64,000 bases of DNA from Limnoperna fortunei. Taxonomy: Eukaryota > Mollusca > Bivalvia > Mytilida > Modiolidae. Made by a program: the position numbers and the translations under genes. The notes beneath the pieces were generated by a model that searched no databases, was not told the origin of the DNA, and was given only the letters and a program-made list of their open reading frames with translations. The DNA is taken from assembly GCA_944474755.1 (NCBI GenBank), contig OX104113.1:62764074-62828073 (forward strand), in the 5' to 3' direction. Positions 10,297-23,000 of this stretch are shown here, piece by piece (the first letter of the stretch is position 1; the number at the start of each line of letters is the position of its first letter).

Positions 10297-10811
10297 TTAA
10301 CTATAAATGTTTAAGATATTCTTCATGGGAGATGGAATAATATTTATTTCATTGGGAGATGGAATAATATAAGTCCACTGGGATCGTGTAAATACACAAT
10401 ACAGGCAGTTCAAAATATTATATAATGGGTCTAAAAGAATGCTGGTGAACCAGTACACTTATTTAGTATCGGATCGACAAACATGACGATACAGCATAAA
10501 CAAAAAATAATAATATACAAGTCTAGAAGATTATGCAACGATACATATGACGGTGTTTCTTGTCATAAATTTAGACACAGACTGACCAACGAATGGCCTT
10601 AGTCATTGAGTGTCAATATAAATAAATAACGTAAACAATCATAACATATTCATCTTAAACTTTCTCATTTTAAATGAACCCAAAACTTTTTAAATAGTTG
10701 CTTCTCAGTCCGCTAACCGGGGACGTGCCGTGCTGTTACTTGGCTTTGCTCAAATATTCCAACAAGATGTAATCAAAATTATCAAGGTGACAAATTCATT
10801 ACGCCAGACGC

Positions 10812-11966
10812 TAGTACAATTTATCTTGTAAATAAAAGTTTCAACTTGTACAGATCTTCATAAAGTGGATTGTTATTTATAAGTAACCTCACCACATAGA
10901 TGCATTCTTATATTCTGTACGAAAGTAATTAAAATGCAATATTAATAATCAAGAATTGAAAAGAGTGCAGTGACATGCAGTTTAAAAAAAATTAGCATTT
11001 AAAATGTATTCACAATACTAAATATGGTTTACATTTATGATGTGACCATTGTTTAGATAAATACATGTACCTTGACATCATAAGGATAGCTTGTAACCTT
11101 GGTTCTTTGGCTACATGTATGATTAAAGGTGCTAATCAATCAATTTGTAACTTTGAATTAAAATTATTGAACCATTTCCTGTAAAGGTATGCAGTTGACT
11201 GAATAATAGGGAATAAACTTGATACACATAAAGAATTTCATCCTTACCGAATGTTATAGAAAATTTAAGTTCTTATTTTCTTCCAAGCTACTGCTCTTAT
11301 TTTCTCATGTTTTCAATTGTTTAAACAGGGAAGAAAATGATCATCACTGGTTTTTCTGTTCTGGTCCAAAGTGCTACATGTACTACACACAAATACTCAC
11401 AAAAGAGTTAAAACAGATGAAAGAAATAAATTAACAGTATATTAAGATATCAGTGTCATGACTTATACACTGTAGATGGATAACAGTACCTTAAAGAATG
11501 CTATTTTTTCAAAATCTATCATCTATTGCACTTCAAAGGGATATACATGTTTTATACATGTACAATGGACAGGAAGAAATTGGAATTCTTCAGTTGCTTT
11601 TATTTTATATTAAAAATTATCATCTGCATCAACTGACTTTGAAATTAAAAAATATTCTGAAAACAAAAACTGTTGTATGATATTTTTTTGACAAACAATT
11701 TTATAAATGCAATGTACATCTGAACTAAAGACCTTGGAATAAAATAAAAGTGGAATGCCTGCTAAATGCAGTTGCAAATAATGCAACATATGTTTCATCT
11801 GATTCTAATGTCGGTACGGAGTCTGATGATGATAAACAAGAGTACAACTAGTGTGGCTATAAAGATGAAGAAAACAAATCTTCAGTATTACTTGATGATC
11901 AAATACATTTTATTGTATGTACCTTTATGATTATCAACTACCATACCAAATTTTCTTGTAGAAATT
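10812..11966. other. Non-coding DNA, no gene seen
   Basis: AT-rich sequence between the retrozyme array and the old SINE pair. Short open frames (for example 11219-11434 plus) show no recognisable domain and no splice-site pattern I could support. Confidence 0.55.
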
Positions 11967-12162
11967 AGTTTGTGTATTTGAATGGTATTTAATGCCACTT
12001 TCAGCAATTTGTCAGTTATATAGTCACATCCAGTTTAATTGGTGGAGCAATCTTAAGTACCATGATGAAAACCATGCCCTTTTGTAAATTGTGATTAGAT
12101 TTGAGCACACCCATAATAAGACTCGAACCTGCAACCCCAGTGTTAACAGTCATGTAACCAAC
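11967..12162 (-). mobile_element. Old, diverged SINE copy
   Basis: Follows the full SINE in order on the minus strand: tail GTTTGTGTATTTGAATGG, TGCCACTTTCAGCAATTTGTC, a worn central block, GAGCACACCC, and a B-box remnant (RC of GACTCGAACCTGC). The tRNA head is lost where the next copy begins. Divergence is much higher than for the copies at 3519, 8574 and 60824. Confidence 0.75.
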
Positions 12163-12555
12163 TGGGATTTAACGTCAGTTTCAACAAATTTTCAATTATA
12201 TCGTTTTTCAGTTTTTATTGTCTTGCCTGTGGGGACTGGAGTCAAAACATAGGAATCTGGCGACTACATAAACACTATATATTTTATATCTGTGTAAGCT
12301 TAAGTCCTAGGTCAATCAAATTTTGTCTAGTGGAAGCTTATGATAAGTACTACATTAAAGTTATTGGATTAGGTCAGTTCCTAAGTAACCATGACACTAA
12401 TTGGTATAAAAACAAGAAAACTAGAAATCCTTGTCAGTAAGATTGGAGTTGAGCACACACTCCCACAGTGAAACTCAAACCCAGAACCTCAGTAGTGACA
12501 GGCACTTGATCAAAAGTAAAATGACTATGTTGATCACTGAGCCACAATAAAGGGC
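12163..12555 (-). mobile_element. Second old SINE copy, split by an insertion
   Basis: 12163-12272 matches the tail and central part of the SINE; 12407-12555 matches the rest, including the tRNA-like head (worn GATCACTGAGCCAC A-box region). The 134 bp between (about 12273-12406) is absent from other copies and is an unidentified insertion. The two old copies abut in the same orientation. Confidence 0.7.
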
Positions 12556-13526
12556 TCTGTAATTAAGAGAAGGCCAAGACCCCTAAAGATAAGATATGCA
12601 CATATCAAAGATACTCCAGACCAGCACTAAGAATTGCAATTGTGTTGATTTGTACGTTACCAATTGAAAGTAATGTTTCTGTCAAGTCTGGCTCTAATTA
12701 CATACACCTGAATACAAATTGAAAATGAGAAAATGTGTATCGATGACATTTAAGTCTGGATTAACACATATCGGTTAACACACTCATTTTTCTTCTCTAA
12801 GTTCACTCTAGCTAGAAAATATTTGGCAAAACACTATACAAATTTGCCGTGAAGAGATATCATTATGTTGTAACTGTGTACTAAGTATCATAAAGATATG
12901 ACATCATCTTCCTAAGAATGCTTCAGTGCAAAGGTAAATCTGAGGTTGGGTGGACGAAAAAAACAACCAAAATCTGTACATCTATGTCCCCAACAGGTGT
13001 ACATGATAAAATGCCAATAATGTAGCACTGAAGCCAGAGACTTGGGCATTTGACTACTATTGTGGAAACTAAACTAGTATAGGCATATATTTAACATTCA
13101 TTTGACATATTGCACATTTTAGTAATGTACATGTTGTACATGAATATTACAACTTTAGTTTACCTTAAACACTGTTAAAAGAGAATTAAGAATCCTTCCA
13201 CCTGTGCCTGCTTTTTAAGGTAGTCATTCTGGATTTGTCTTTTTGGCCTATAATTCATTCATCAAAATAAAGTAAAAAACCTTTAAAACTGTAAAGAAAG
13301 TGTATATTGTGGTATTTTGATGGTGCATGTGGTAGCCTGTGGTAACATGTGGTGTCGTGTGGTAAAAAGTCACACCGCATTTGGTACACTTTGGCGTCGA
13401 ATGGAAAATTCCGATTTGCCGATGTTCCGAATGTATACCCTAAGATTGGCCAAGCTCGATTTTGATTGGCTAACGAAAAATCTATGCATATGACCCCTGA
13501 CGTGACCTGTAATGGGATGTTGTTAG
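12556..13526. other. Non-coding left flank of the satellite
   Basis: No gene seen. 13313-13376 holds a degenerate TGTGGT repeat (about six imperfect hits). 13446-13500 contains two ATTGG (inverted CCAAT) pentamers, ATGCATAT and TGACGTGA. This resembles a cluster of promoter motifs but is short and could be chance. Confidence 0.5.
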
Positions 13527-14824
13527 AGAATACAATGGACCAATGGCCGTTCTATGTTATTTTCCATATGGGGTACCCCTTTTCGATTATTATTTCGTTG
13601 AAAGACAAAGTTAATTTAATGTTAAATTAAGTGAGATTATTTATGTTAAAGAATAGGGGGTTTATTTGGTGTTATTAAAAATATAGGTTCGCTTTGCTTT
13701 TCTGGCTGAAAAATGAAGGTCAAAAAGGGGGAGTCTATTTTTTTTCAAATTTACTCGAGGTGCCCCTACGTATTCGAAATTTGATTTCTTCCTCCTAAAT
13801 GTGTATAAAACTCCTTTTTTGTCTATTTTCATACCAAAGATTGCATTTCTTTCCAAAATATATTTACTTTAACAATCATTATTGACCAATCGCGTTTAAC
13901 CTGACAGTTTTTTCACGCTTTACTTTGTGCTCATAAAATGGCAGCGCCCATACCGTTATGCAATAGTACATTGATACCTATAGAGATATTAAATGGATGC
14001 AGAATTAAGCAAATTGCATACCTTTAGTACTGTTGATTCAATTACAAAACTTGTATGTAGTTGGGCATATACATCGATGTTCCTTTATGCTTTAAGTGCC
14101 GTTTTTTAAAGGCCACCCCTAGAAAAAAAGGCGCGTTTTAGCAAGAAGTTTTTTTCTCCTCAGTTTGTGCTGCGCTTCAAAATTGATGTTTTTTATCTTT
14201 ACTGTTGGTGTTTTTCACATAGCATGTGTAGATGCCTATGTTCGACGATTGTTCTATCTTAAATTTTCATTCAGGGTCCACAATTGAACGAACGAAATGC
14301 GGTCTAAATGATCTTCCGAAAATTAACGGTTTTTGAAACAGACTATAACTTGTTCAAAACTGACCTAAATTTTATAGTACAACATTATGGTTGAATGCTG
14401 GACCTTACTTCGGTGATTTGTAAACAGCGTTTCGAAATCGTTTAACATTTGTGAAATTATCGCCCATTATTATAACACAACCAGAAAGTCAGATTAGGGC
14501 CGAAAAAACGTAAAGATCATAGTTCTTTTATAATTGTCAAAAGTTCAATTTGAATCACTGAATTAGACTAAATTTGCTGTTTTATGCGTCCTGTAACATA
14601 CAAACTCCAAATGTAGTGTACACATTGACCACGAGCCTTTCAGTCATTGTTTTATCATTCCCACCCCTAACGTTGCATTGAAAATAGCATGTTTCATGAA
14701 ATAGACTATAGCTAATTAAAACGTGAATATAAACAATGAATTTTGTAATAATCTATGATTTTATGCAGAATTTATGCGCTTAAAGTAAAATTTGCCGAAT
14801 TTAAATGCCAAAAGAAGCATGTAT
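13527..14824. repeat. Satellite unit, copy 1 (reference unit)
   Basis: The left edge is sharp: upstream sequence (GTTGTTAG) has no counterpart before AGAATACAATGG in other units. Within the unit, a ~29-bp stretch at about 14335-14363 is loosely repeated at 14698-14726 (GAAAYAGACTATARCT core), hinting that the unit may contain an old internal duplication. Confidence 0.9.
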
Positions 14825-17800
14825 AGAATACAATGGACCAATGGCCGTTCTATGTTATTTTCCATATGGGGTACCCCTTTTCGATTATTATTTCGTTGAA
14901 AGACAAAGTTAATTTAATGTTAAATTAAGTGAGATTATTTATGTTAAAGAATAGGGGGTTTATTTGGTGTTATTAAAAATATAGGTTCGCTTTGCTTTTC
15001 TGGCTGAAAAATGAAGGTCAAAAAGGGGGAGTCTATTTTTTTTCAAATTTACTCGAGGTGCCCCTACGTATTCGAAATTTGATTTCTTCCTCCTAAATGT
15101 GTATAAAACTCCTTTTTTGTCTATTTTCATACCAAAGATTGCATTTCTTTCCAAAATATATTTACTTTAACAATCATTATTGACCAATCGCGTTTAACCT
15201 GACAGTTTTTTCACGCTTTACTTTGTGCTCATAAAATGGCAGCGCCCATACCGTTATGCAATAGTACATTGATACCTATAGAGATATTAAATGGATGCAG
15301 AATTAAGCAAATTGCATACCTTTAGTACTGTTGATTCAATTACAAAACTTGTATGTAGTTGGGCATATACATCGATGTTCCTTTATGCTTTAAGTGCCGT
15401 TTTTTAAAGGCCACCCCTAGAAAAAAAGGCGCGTTTTAGCAAGAAGTTTTTTTCTCCTCAGTTTGTGCTGCGCTTCAAAATTGATGTTTTTTATCTTTAC
15501 TGTTGGTGTTTTTCACATAGCATGTGTAGATGCCTATGTTCGACGATTGTTCTATCTTAAATTTTCATTCAGGGTCCACAATTGAACGAACGAAATGCGG
15601 TCTAAATGATCTTCCGAAAATTAACGGTTTTTGAAACAGACTATAACTTGTTCAAAACTGACCTAAATTTTATAGTACAACATTATGGTTGAATGCTGGA
15701 CCTTACTTCGGTGATTTGTAAACAGCGTTTCGAAATCGTTTAACATTTGTGAAATTATCGCCCATTATTATAACACAACCAGAAAGTCAGATTAGGGCCG
15801 AAAAAACGTAAAGATCATAGTTCTTTTATAATTGTCAAAAGTTCAAGTTGAATCACTGAATTAGACTAAATTTGCTGTTTTATGCGTCCTGTAACATACA
15901 AACTCCAAATGTAGTGTACACATTGACCACGAGCCTTTCAGTCATTGTTTTATCATTCCCACCCCTAACGTTGCATTGAAAATAGCATGTTTCATGAAAT
16001 AGACTATAGCTAATTAAAACGTGAATATAAACAATGAATTTTGTAATAATCTATGATTTTATGCAGAATTTATGCGCTTAAAGTAAAATTTGCCGAATTT
16101 AAATGCCAAAAGAAGCATGTATAGAATACAATGGACCAATGGCCGTTCTATGTTATTTTCCATATGGGGTACCCCTTTTCAATTATTATTTCGTTGAAAG
16201 ACAAAGTTAATTTAATGTTAAATTAAGTGAGATTATTTATGTTAAAGAATAGGGGGTTTATTTGGTGTTATTAAAAATATAGGTTCGCTTTGCTTTTCTG
16301 GCTGAAAAATGAAGGTCAAAAAGGGGGAGTCTATTTTTTTTCAAATTTACTCGAGGTGCCCCTACGTATTCGAAATTTGATTTCTTCCTCCTAAATGTGT
16401 ATAAAACTCCTTTTTTGTCTATTTTCATACCAAAGATTGCATTTCTTTCCAAAATATATTTACTTTAACAATCATTATTGACCAATCGCGTTTAACCTGA
16501 CAGTTTTTTCACGCTTTACTTTGTGCTCATAAAATGGCAGCGCCCATACCGTTATGCAATAGTACATTGATACCTATAGAGATATTAAATGGATGCAGAA
16601 TTAAGCAAATTGCATACCTTTAGTACTGTTGATTCAATTACAAAACTTGTATGTAGTTGGGCATATACATCGATGTTCCTTTATGCTTTAAGTGCCGTTT
16701 TTTAAAGGCCACCCCTAGAAAAAAAGGCGCGTTTTAGCAAGAAGTTTTTTTCTCCTCAGTTTGTGCTGCGCTTCAAAATTGATGTTTTTTATCTTTACTG
16801 TTGGTGTTTTTCACATAGCATGTGTAGATGCCTATGTTCGACGATTGTTCTATCTTAAATTTTCATTCAGGGTCCACAATTGAACGAACGAAATGCGGTC
16901 TAAATGATCTTCCGAAAATTAACGGTTTTTGAAACAGACTATAACTTGTTCAAAACTGACCTAAATTTTATAGTACAACATTATGGTTGAATGCTGGACC
17001 TTACTTCGGTGATTTGTAAACAGCGTTTCGAAATCGTTTAACATTTGTGAAATTATCGCCCATTATTATAACACAACCAGAAAGTCAGATTAGGGCCGAA
17101 AAAACGTAAAGATCATAGTTCTTTTATAATTGTCAAAAGTTCAAGTTGAATCACTGAATTAGACTAAATTTGCTGTTTTATGCGTCCTGTAACATACAAA
17201 CTCCAAATGTAGTGTACACATTGACCACGAGCCTTTCAGTCATTGTTTTATCATTCCCACCCCTAACGTTGCATTGAAAATAGCATGTTTCATGAAATAG
17301 ACTATAGCTAATTAAAACGTGAATATAAACAATGAATTTTGTAATAATCTATGATTTTATGCAGAATTTATGCGCTTAAAGTAAAATTTGCCGAATTTAA
17401 ATGCCAAAAGAAGCATGTATAGAATACAATGGACCAATGGCCGTTCTATGTTATTTTCCATATGGGGTACCCCTTTTCAATTATTATTTCGTTGAAAGAC
17501 AAAGTTAATTTAATGTTAAATTAAGTGAGATTATTTATGTTAAAGAATAGGGGGTTTATTTGGTGTTATTAAAAATATAGGTTCGCTTTGCTTTTCTGGC
17601 TGAAAAATGAAGGTCAAAAAGGGGGAGTCTATTTTTTTTCAAATTTACTCGAGGTGCCCCTACGTATTCGAAATTTGATTTCTTCCTCCTAAATGTGTAT
17701 AAAACTCCTTTTTTGTCTATTTTCATACCAAAGATTGCATTTCTTTCCAAAATATATTTACTTTAACAATCATTATTGACCAATCGCGTTTAACCTGACA

Positions 17801-18718
17801 GTTTTTTCACGCTTTACTTTGTGCTCATAAAATGGCAGCGCCCATACCGTTATGCAATAGTACATTGATACCTATAGAGATATTAAATGGATGCAGAATT
17901 AAGCAAATTGCATACCTTTAGTACTGTTGATTCAATTACAAAACTTGTATGTAGTTGGGCATATACATCGATGTTCCTTTATGCTTTAAGTGCCGTTTTT
18001 TAAAGGCCACCCCTAGAAAAAAAGGCGCGTTTTAGCAAGAAGTTTTTTTCTCCTCAGTTTGTGCTGCGCTTCAAAATTGATGTTTTTTATCTTTACTGTT
18101 GGTGTTTTTCACATAGCATGTGTAGATGCCTATGTTCGACGATTGTTCTATCTTAAATTTTCATTCAGGGTCCACAATTGAACGAACGAAATGCGGTCTA
18201 AATGATCTTCCGAAAATTAACGGTTTTTGAAACAGACTATAACTTGTTCAAAACTGACCTAAATTTTATAGTACAACATTATGGTTGAATGCTGGACCTT
18301 ACTTCGGTGATTTGTAAACAGCGTTTCGAAATCGTTTAACATTTGTGAAATTATCGCCCATTATTATAACACAACCAGAAAGTCAGATTAGGGCCGAAAA
18401 AACGTAAAGATCATAGTTCTTTTATAATTGTCAAAAGTTCAATTTGAATCACTGAATTAGACTAAATTTGCTGTTTTATGCGTCCTGTAACATACAAACT
18501 CCAAATGTAGTGTACACATTGACCACGAGCCTTTCAGTCATTGTTTTATCATTCCCACCCCTAACGTTGCATTGAAAATAGCATGTTTCATGAAATAGAC
18601 TATAGCTAATTAAAACGTGAATATAAACAATGAATTTTGTAATAATCTATGATTTTATGCAGAATTTATGCGCTTAAAGTAAAATTTGCCGAATTTAAAT
18701 GCCAAAAGAAGCATGTAT

Positions 18719-20017
18719 AGAATACAATGGACCAATGGCCGTTCTATGTTATTTTCCATATGGGGTACCCCTTTTCGATTATTATTTCGTTGAAAGACAA
18801 AGTTAATTTAATGTTAAATTAAGTGAGATTATTTATGTTAAAGAATAGGGGGTTTATTTGGTGTTATTAAAAATATAGGTTCGCTTTGCTTTTCTGGCTG
18901 AAAAATGAAGGTCAAAAAGGGGGAGTCTATTTTTTTTTCAAATTTACTCGAGGTGCCCCTACGTATTCGAAATTTGATTTCTTCCTCCTAAATGTATATA
19001 AAACTCCTTTTTTGTCTATTTTCATACCAAAGATTGCATTTCTTTCCAAAATATATTTACTTTAACAATCATTATTGACCAATCGCGTTTAACCTGACAG
19101 TTTTTTCACGCTTTACTTTGTGCTCATAAAATGGCAGCGCCCATACCGTTATGCAATAGTACATTGATACCTATAGAGATATTAAATGGATGCAGAATTA
19201 AGCAAATTGCATACCTTTAGTACTGTTGATTCAATTACAAAACTTGTATGTAGTTGGGCATATACATCGATGTTCCTTTATGCTTTAAGTGCCGTTTTTT
19301 AAAGGCCACCCCTAGAAAAAAAGGCGCGTTTTAGCAAGAAGTTTTTTTCTCCTCAGTTTGTGCTGCGCTTCAAAATTGATGTTTTTTATCTTTACTGTTG
19401 GTGTTTTTCACATAGCATGTGTAGATGCCTATGTTCGACGATTGTTCTATCTTAAATTTTCATTCAGGGTCCACAATTGAACGAACGAAATGCGGTCTAA
19501 ATGATCTTCCGAAAATTAACGGTTTTTGAAACAGACTATAACTTGTTCAAAACTGACCTAAATTTTATAGTACAACATTATGGTTGAATGCTGGACCTTA
19601 CTTCGGTGATTTGTAAACAGCGTTTCGAAATCGTTTAACATTTGTGAAATTATCGCCCATTATTATAACACAACCAGAAAGTCAGATTAGGGCCGAAAAA
19701 ACGTAAAGATCATAGTTCTTTTATAATTGTCAAAAGTTCAATTTGAATCACTGAATTAGACTAAATTTGCTGTTTTATGCGTCCTGTAACATACAAACTC
19801 CAAATGTAGTGTACACATTGACCACGAGCCTTTCAGTCATTGTTTTATCATTCCCACCCCTAACGTTGCATTGAAAATAGCATGTTTCATGAAATAGACT
19901 ATAGCTAATTAAAACGTGAATATAAACAATGAATTTTGTAATAATCTATGATTTTATGCAGAATTTATGCGCTTAAAGTAAAATTTGCCGAATTTAAATG
20001 CCAAAAGAAGCATGTAT
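18719..20017. repeat. Satellite copy 5, 1299 bp, only length variant seen
   Basis: One extra T in the T run near 18931 and a G-to-A change (AATGTATATAAAAC instead of AATGTGTATAAAAC, near 18993). The T insertion shifts the minus-strand 64-codon frame, so this is the only full copy without it. Confidence 0.9.
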
Positions 20018-23000
20018 AGAATACAATGGACCAATGGCCGTTCTATGTTATTTTCCATATGGGGTACCCCTTTTCGATTATTATTTCGTTGAAAGACAAA
20101 GTTAATTTAATGTTAAATTAAGTGAGATTATTTATGTTAAAGAATAGGGGGTTTATTTGGTGTTATTAAAAATATAGGTTCGCTTTGCTTTTCTGGCTGA
20201 AAAATGAAGGTCAAAAAGGGGGAGTCTATTTTTTTTCAAATTTACTCGAGGTGCCCCTACGTATTCGAAATTTGATTTCTTCCTCCTAAATGTGTATAAA
20301 ACTCCTTTTTTGTCTATTTTCATACCAAAGATTGCATTTCTTTCCAAAATATATTTACTTTAACAATCATTATTGACCAATCGCGTTTAACCTGACAGTT
20401 TTTTCACGCTTTACTTTGTGCTCATAAAATGGCAGCGCCCATACCGTTATGCAATAGTACATTGATACCTATAGAGATATTAAATGGATGCAGAATTAAG
20501 CAAATTGCATACCTTTAGTACTGTTGATTCAATTACAAAACTTGTATGTAGTTGGGCATATACATCGATGTTCCTTTATGCTTTAAGTGCCGTTTTTTAA
20601 AGGCCACCCCTAGAAAAAAAGGCGCGTTTTAGCAAGAAGTTTTTTTCTCCTCAGTTTGTGCTGCGCTTCAAAATTGATGTTTTTTATCTTTACTGTTGGT
20701 GTTTTTCACATAGCATGTGTAGATGCCTATGTTCGACGATTGTTCTATCTTAAATTTTCATTCAGGGTCCACAATTGAACGAACGAAATGCGGTCTAAAT
20801 GATCTTCCGAAAATTAACGGTTTTTGAAACAGACTATAACTTGTTCAAAACTGACCTAAATTTTATAGTACAACATTATGGTTGAATGCTGGACCTTACT
20901 TCGGTGATTTGTAAACAGCGTTTCGAAATCGTTTAACATTTGTGAAATTATCGCCCATTATTATAACACAACCAGAAAGTCAGATTAGGGCCGAAAAAAC
21001 GTAAAGATCATAGTTCTTTTATAATTGTCAAAAGTTCAATTTGAATCACTGAATTAGACTAAATTTGCTGTTTTATGCGTCCTGTAACATACAAACTCCA
21101 AATGTAGTGTACACATTGACCACGAGCCTTTCAGTCATTGTTTTATCATTCCCACCCCTAACGTTGCATTGAAAATAGCATGTTTCATGAAATAGACTAT
21201 AGCTAATTAAAACGTGAATATAAACAATGAATTTTGTAATAATCTATGATTTTATGCAGAATTTATGCGCTTAAAGTAAAATTTGCCGAATTTAAATGCC
21301 AAAAGAAGCATGTATAGAATACAATGGACCAATGGCCGTTCTATGTTATTTTCCATATGGGGTACCCCTTTTCGATTATTATTTCGTTGAAAGACAAAGT
21401 TAATTTAATGTTAAATTAAGTGAGATTATTTATGTTAAAGAATAGGGGGTTTATTTGGTGTTATTAAAAATATAGGTTCGCTTTGCTTTTCTGGCTGAAA
21501 AATGAAGGTCAAAAAGGGGGAGTCTATTTTTTTTCAAATTTACTCGAGGTGCCCCTACGTATTCGAAATTTGATTTCTTCCTCCTAAATGTGTATAAAAC
21601 TCCTTTTTTGTCTATTTTCATACCAAAGATTGCATTTCTTTCCAAAATATATTTACTTTAACAATCATTATTGACCAATCGCGTTTAACCTGACAGTTTT
21701 TTCACGCTTTACTTTGTGCTCATAAAATGGCAGCGCCCATACCGTTATGCAATAGTACATTGATACCTATAGAGATATTAAATGGATGCAGAATTAAGCA
21801 AATTGCATACCTTTAGTACTGTTGATTCAATTACAAAACTTGTATGTAGTTGGGCATATACATCGATGTTCCTTTATGCTTTAAGTGCCGTTTTTTAAAG
21901 GCCACCCCTAGAAAAAAAGGCGCGTTTTAGCAAGAAGTTTTTTTCTCCTCAGTTTGTGCTGCGCTTCAAAATTGATGTTTTTTATCTTTACTGTTGGTGT
22001 TTTTCACATAGCATGTGTAGATGCCTATGTTCGACGATTGTTCTATCTTAAATTTTCATTCAGGGTCCACAATTGAACGAACGAAATGCGGTCTAAATGA
22101 TCTTCCGAAAATTAACGGTTTTTGAAACAGACTATAACTTGTTCAAAACTGACCTAAATTTTATAGTACAACATTATGGTTGAATGCTGGACCTTACTTC
22201 GGTGATTTGTAAACAGCGTTTCGAAATCGTTTAACATTTGTGAAATTATCGCCCATTATTATAACACAACCAGAAAGTCAGATTAGGGCCGAAAAAACGT
22301 AAAGATCATAGTTCTTTTATAATTGTCAAAAGTTCAATTTGAATCACTGAATTAGACTAAATTTGCTGTTTTATGCGTCCTGTAACATACAAACTCCAAA
22401 TGTAGTGTACACATTGACCACGAGCCTTTCAGTCATTGTTTTATCATTCCCACCCCTAACGTTGCATTGAAAATAGCATGTTTCATGAAATAGACTATAG
22501 CTGATTAAAACGTGAATATAAACAATGAATTTTGTAATAATCTATGATTTTATGCAGAATTTATGCGCTTAAAGTAAAATTTGCCGAATTTAAATGCCAA
22601 AAGAAGCATGTATAGAATACAATGGACCAATGGCCGTTCTATGTTATTTTCCATATGGGGTACCCCTTTTCGATTATTATTTCGTTGAAAGACAAAGTTA
22701 ATTTAATGTTAAATTAAGTGAGATTATTTATGTTAAAGAATAGGGGGTTTATTTGGTGTTATTAAAAATATAGGTTCGCTTTGCTTTTCTGGCTGAAAAA
22801 TGAAGGTCAAAAAGGGGGAGTCTATTTTTTTTCAAATTTACTCGAGGTGCCCCTACGTATTCGAAATTTGATTTCTTCCTCCTAAATGTGTATAAAACTC
22901 CTTTTTTGTCTATTTTCATACCAAAGATTGCATTTCTTTCCAAAATATATTTACTTTAACAATCATTATTGACCAATCGCGTTTAACCTGACAGTTTTTT

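Larger units (their letters stand above)
9416..10811 (-). mobile_element. Retrozyme-like tandem array with hammerhead ribozymes
   Basis: A unit of 548-549 bp is repeated about 2.5 times; the start AAGTCTAGAA recurs at 9422, 9971 and 10519. Each complete junction carries an HHR on the minus strand. In minus-strand order the array begins at 10811, five bases beyond the HHR cleavage position (10806), gives one 548-nt and one 549-nt monomer between cleavage sites, and ends after a further 294 nt in a (TA)n tract. No open frame of note is present, so it is non-autonomous. Animal retrozymes are known as HHR-bearing tandem elements that yield circular RNAs; the proposal that Penelope-like enzymes mobilise them is from the literature. 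An alternative is a tandem terminal repeat left by a Penelope-like element. Confidence 0.85.

Noticed and set aside
11824..11880. CTGATGATGATAA as a hammerhead start
   Set aside because: No stem II and no correctly placed GAAA; simple GAT repeat.
13662..13856. Repeated minus-strand 64-codon ORF as a multicopy gene
   Set aside because: No domain, low-complexity AT-rich composition, no sign of coding constraint; its persistence follows from DNA uniformity. Kept only as a point to test.
14150..14180. Possible hammerhead core in the satellite unit (minus-strand CTGAGGA)
   Set aside because: The core heptamer pattern is present, but there is no paired stem II followed by GAAA in the right place.
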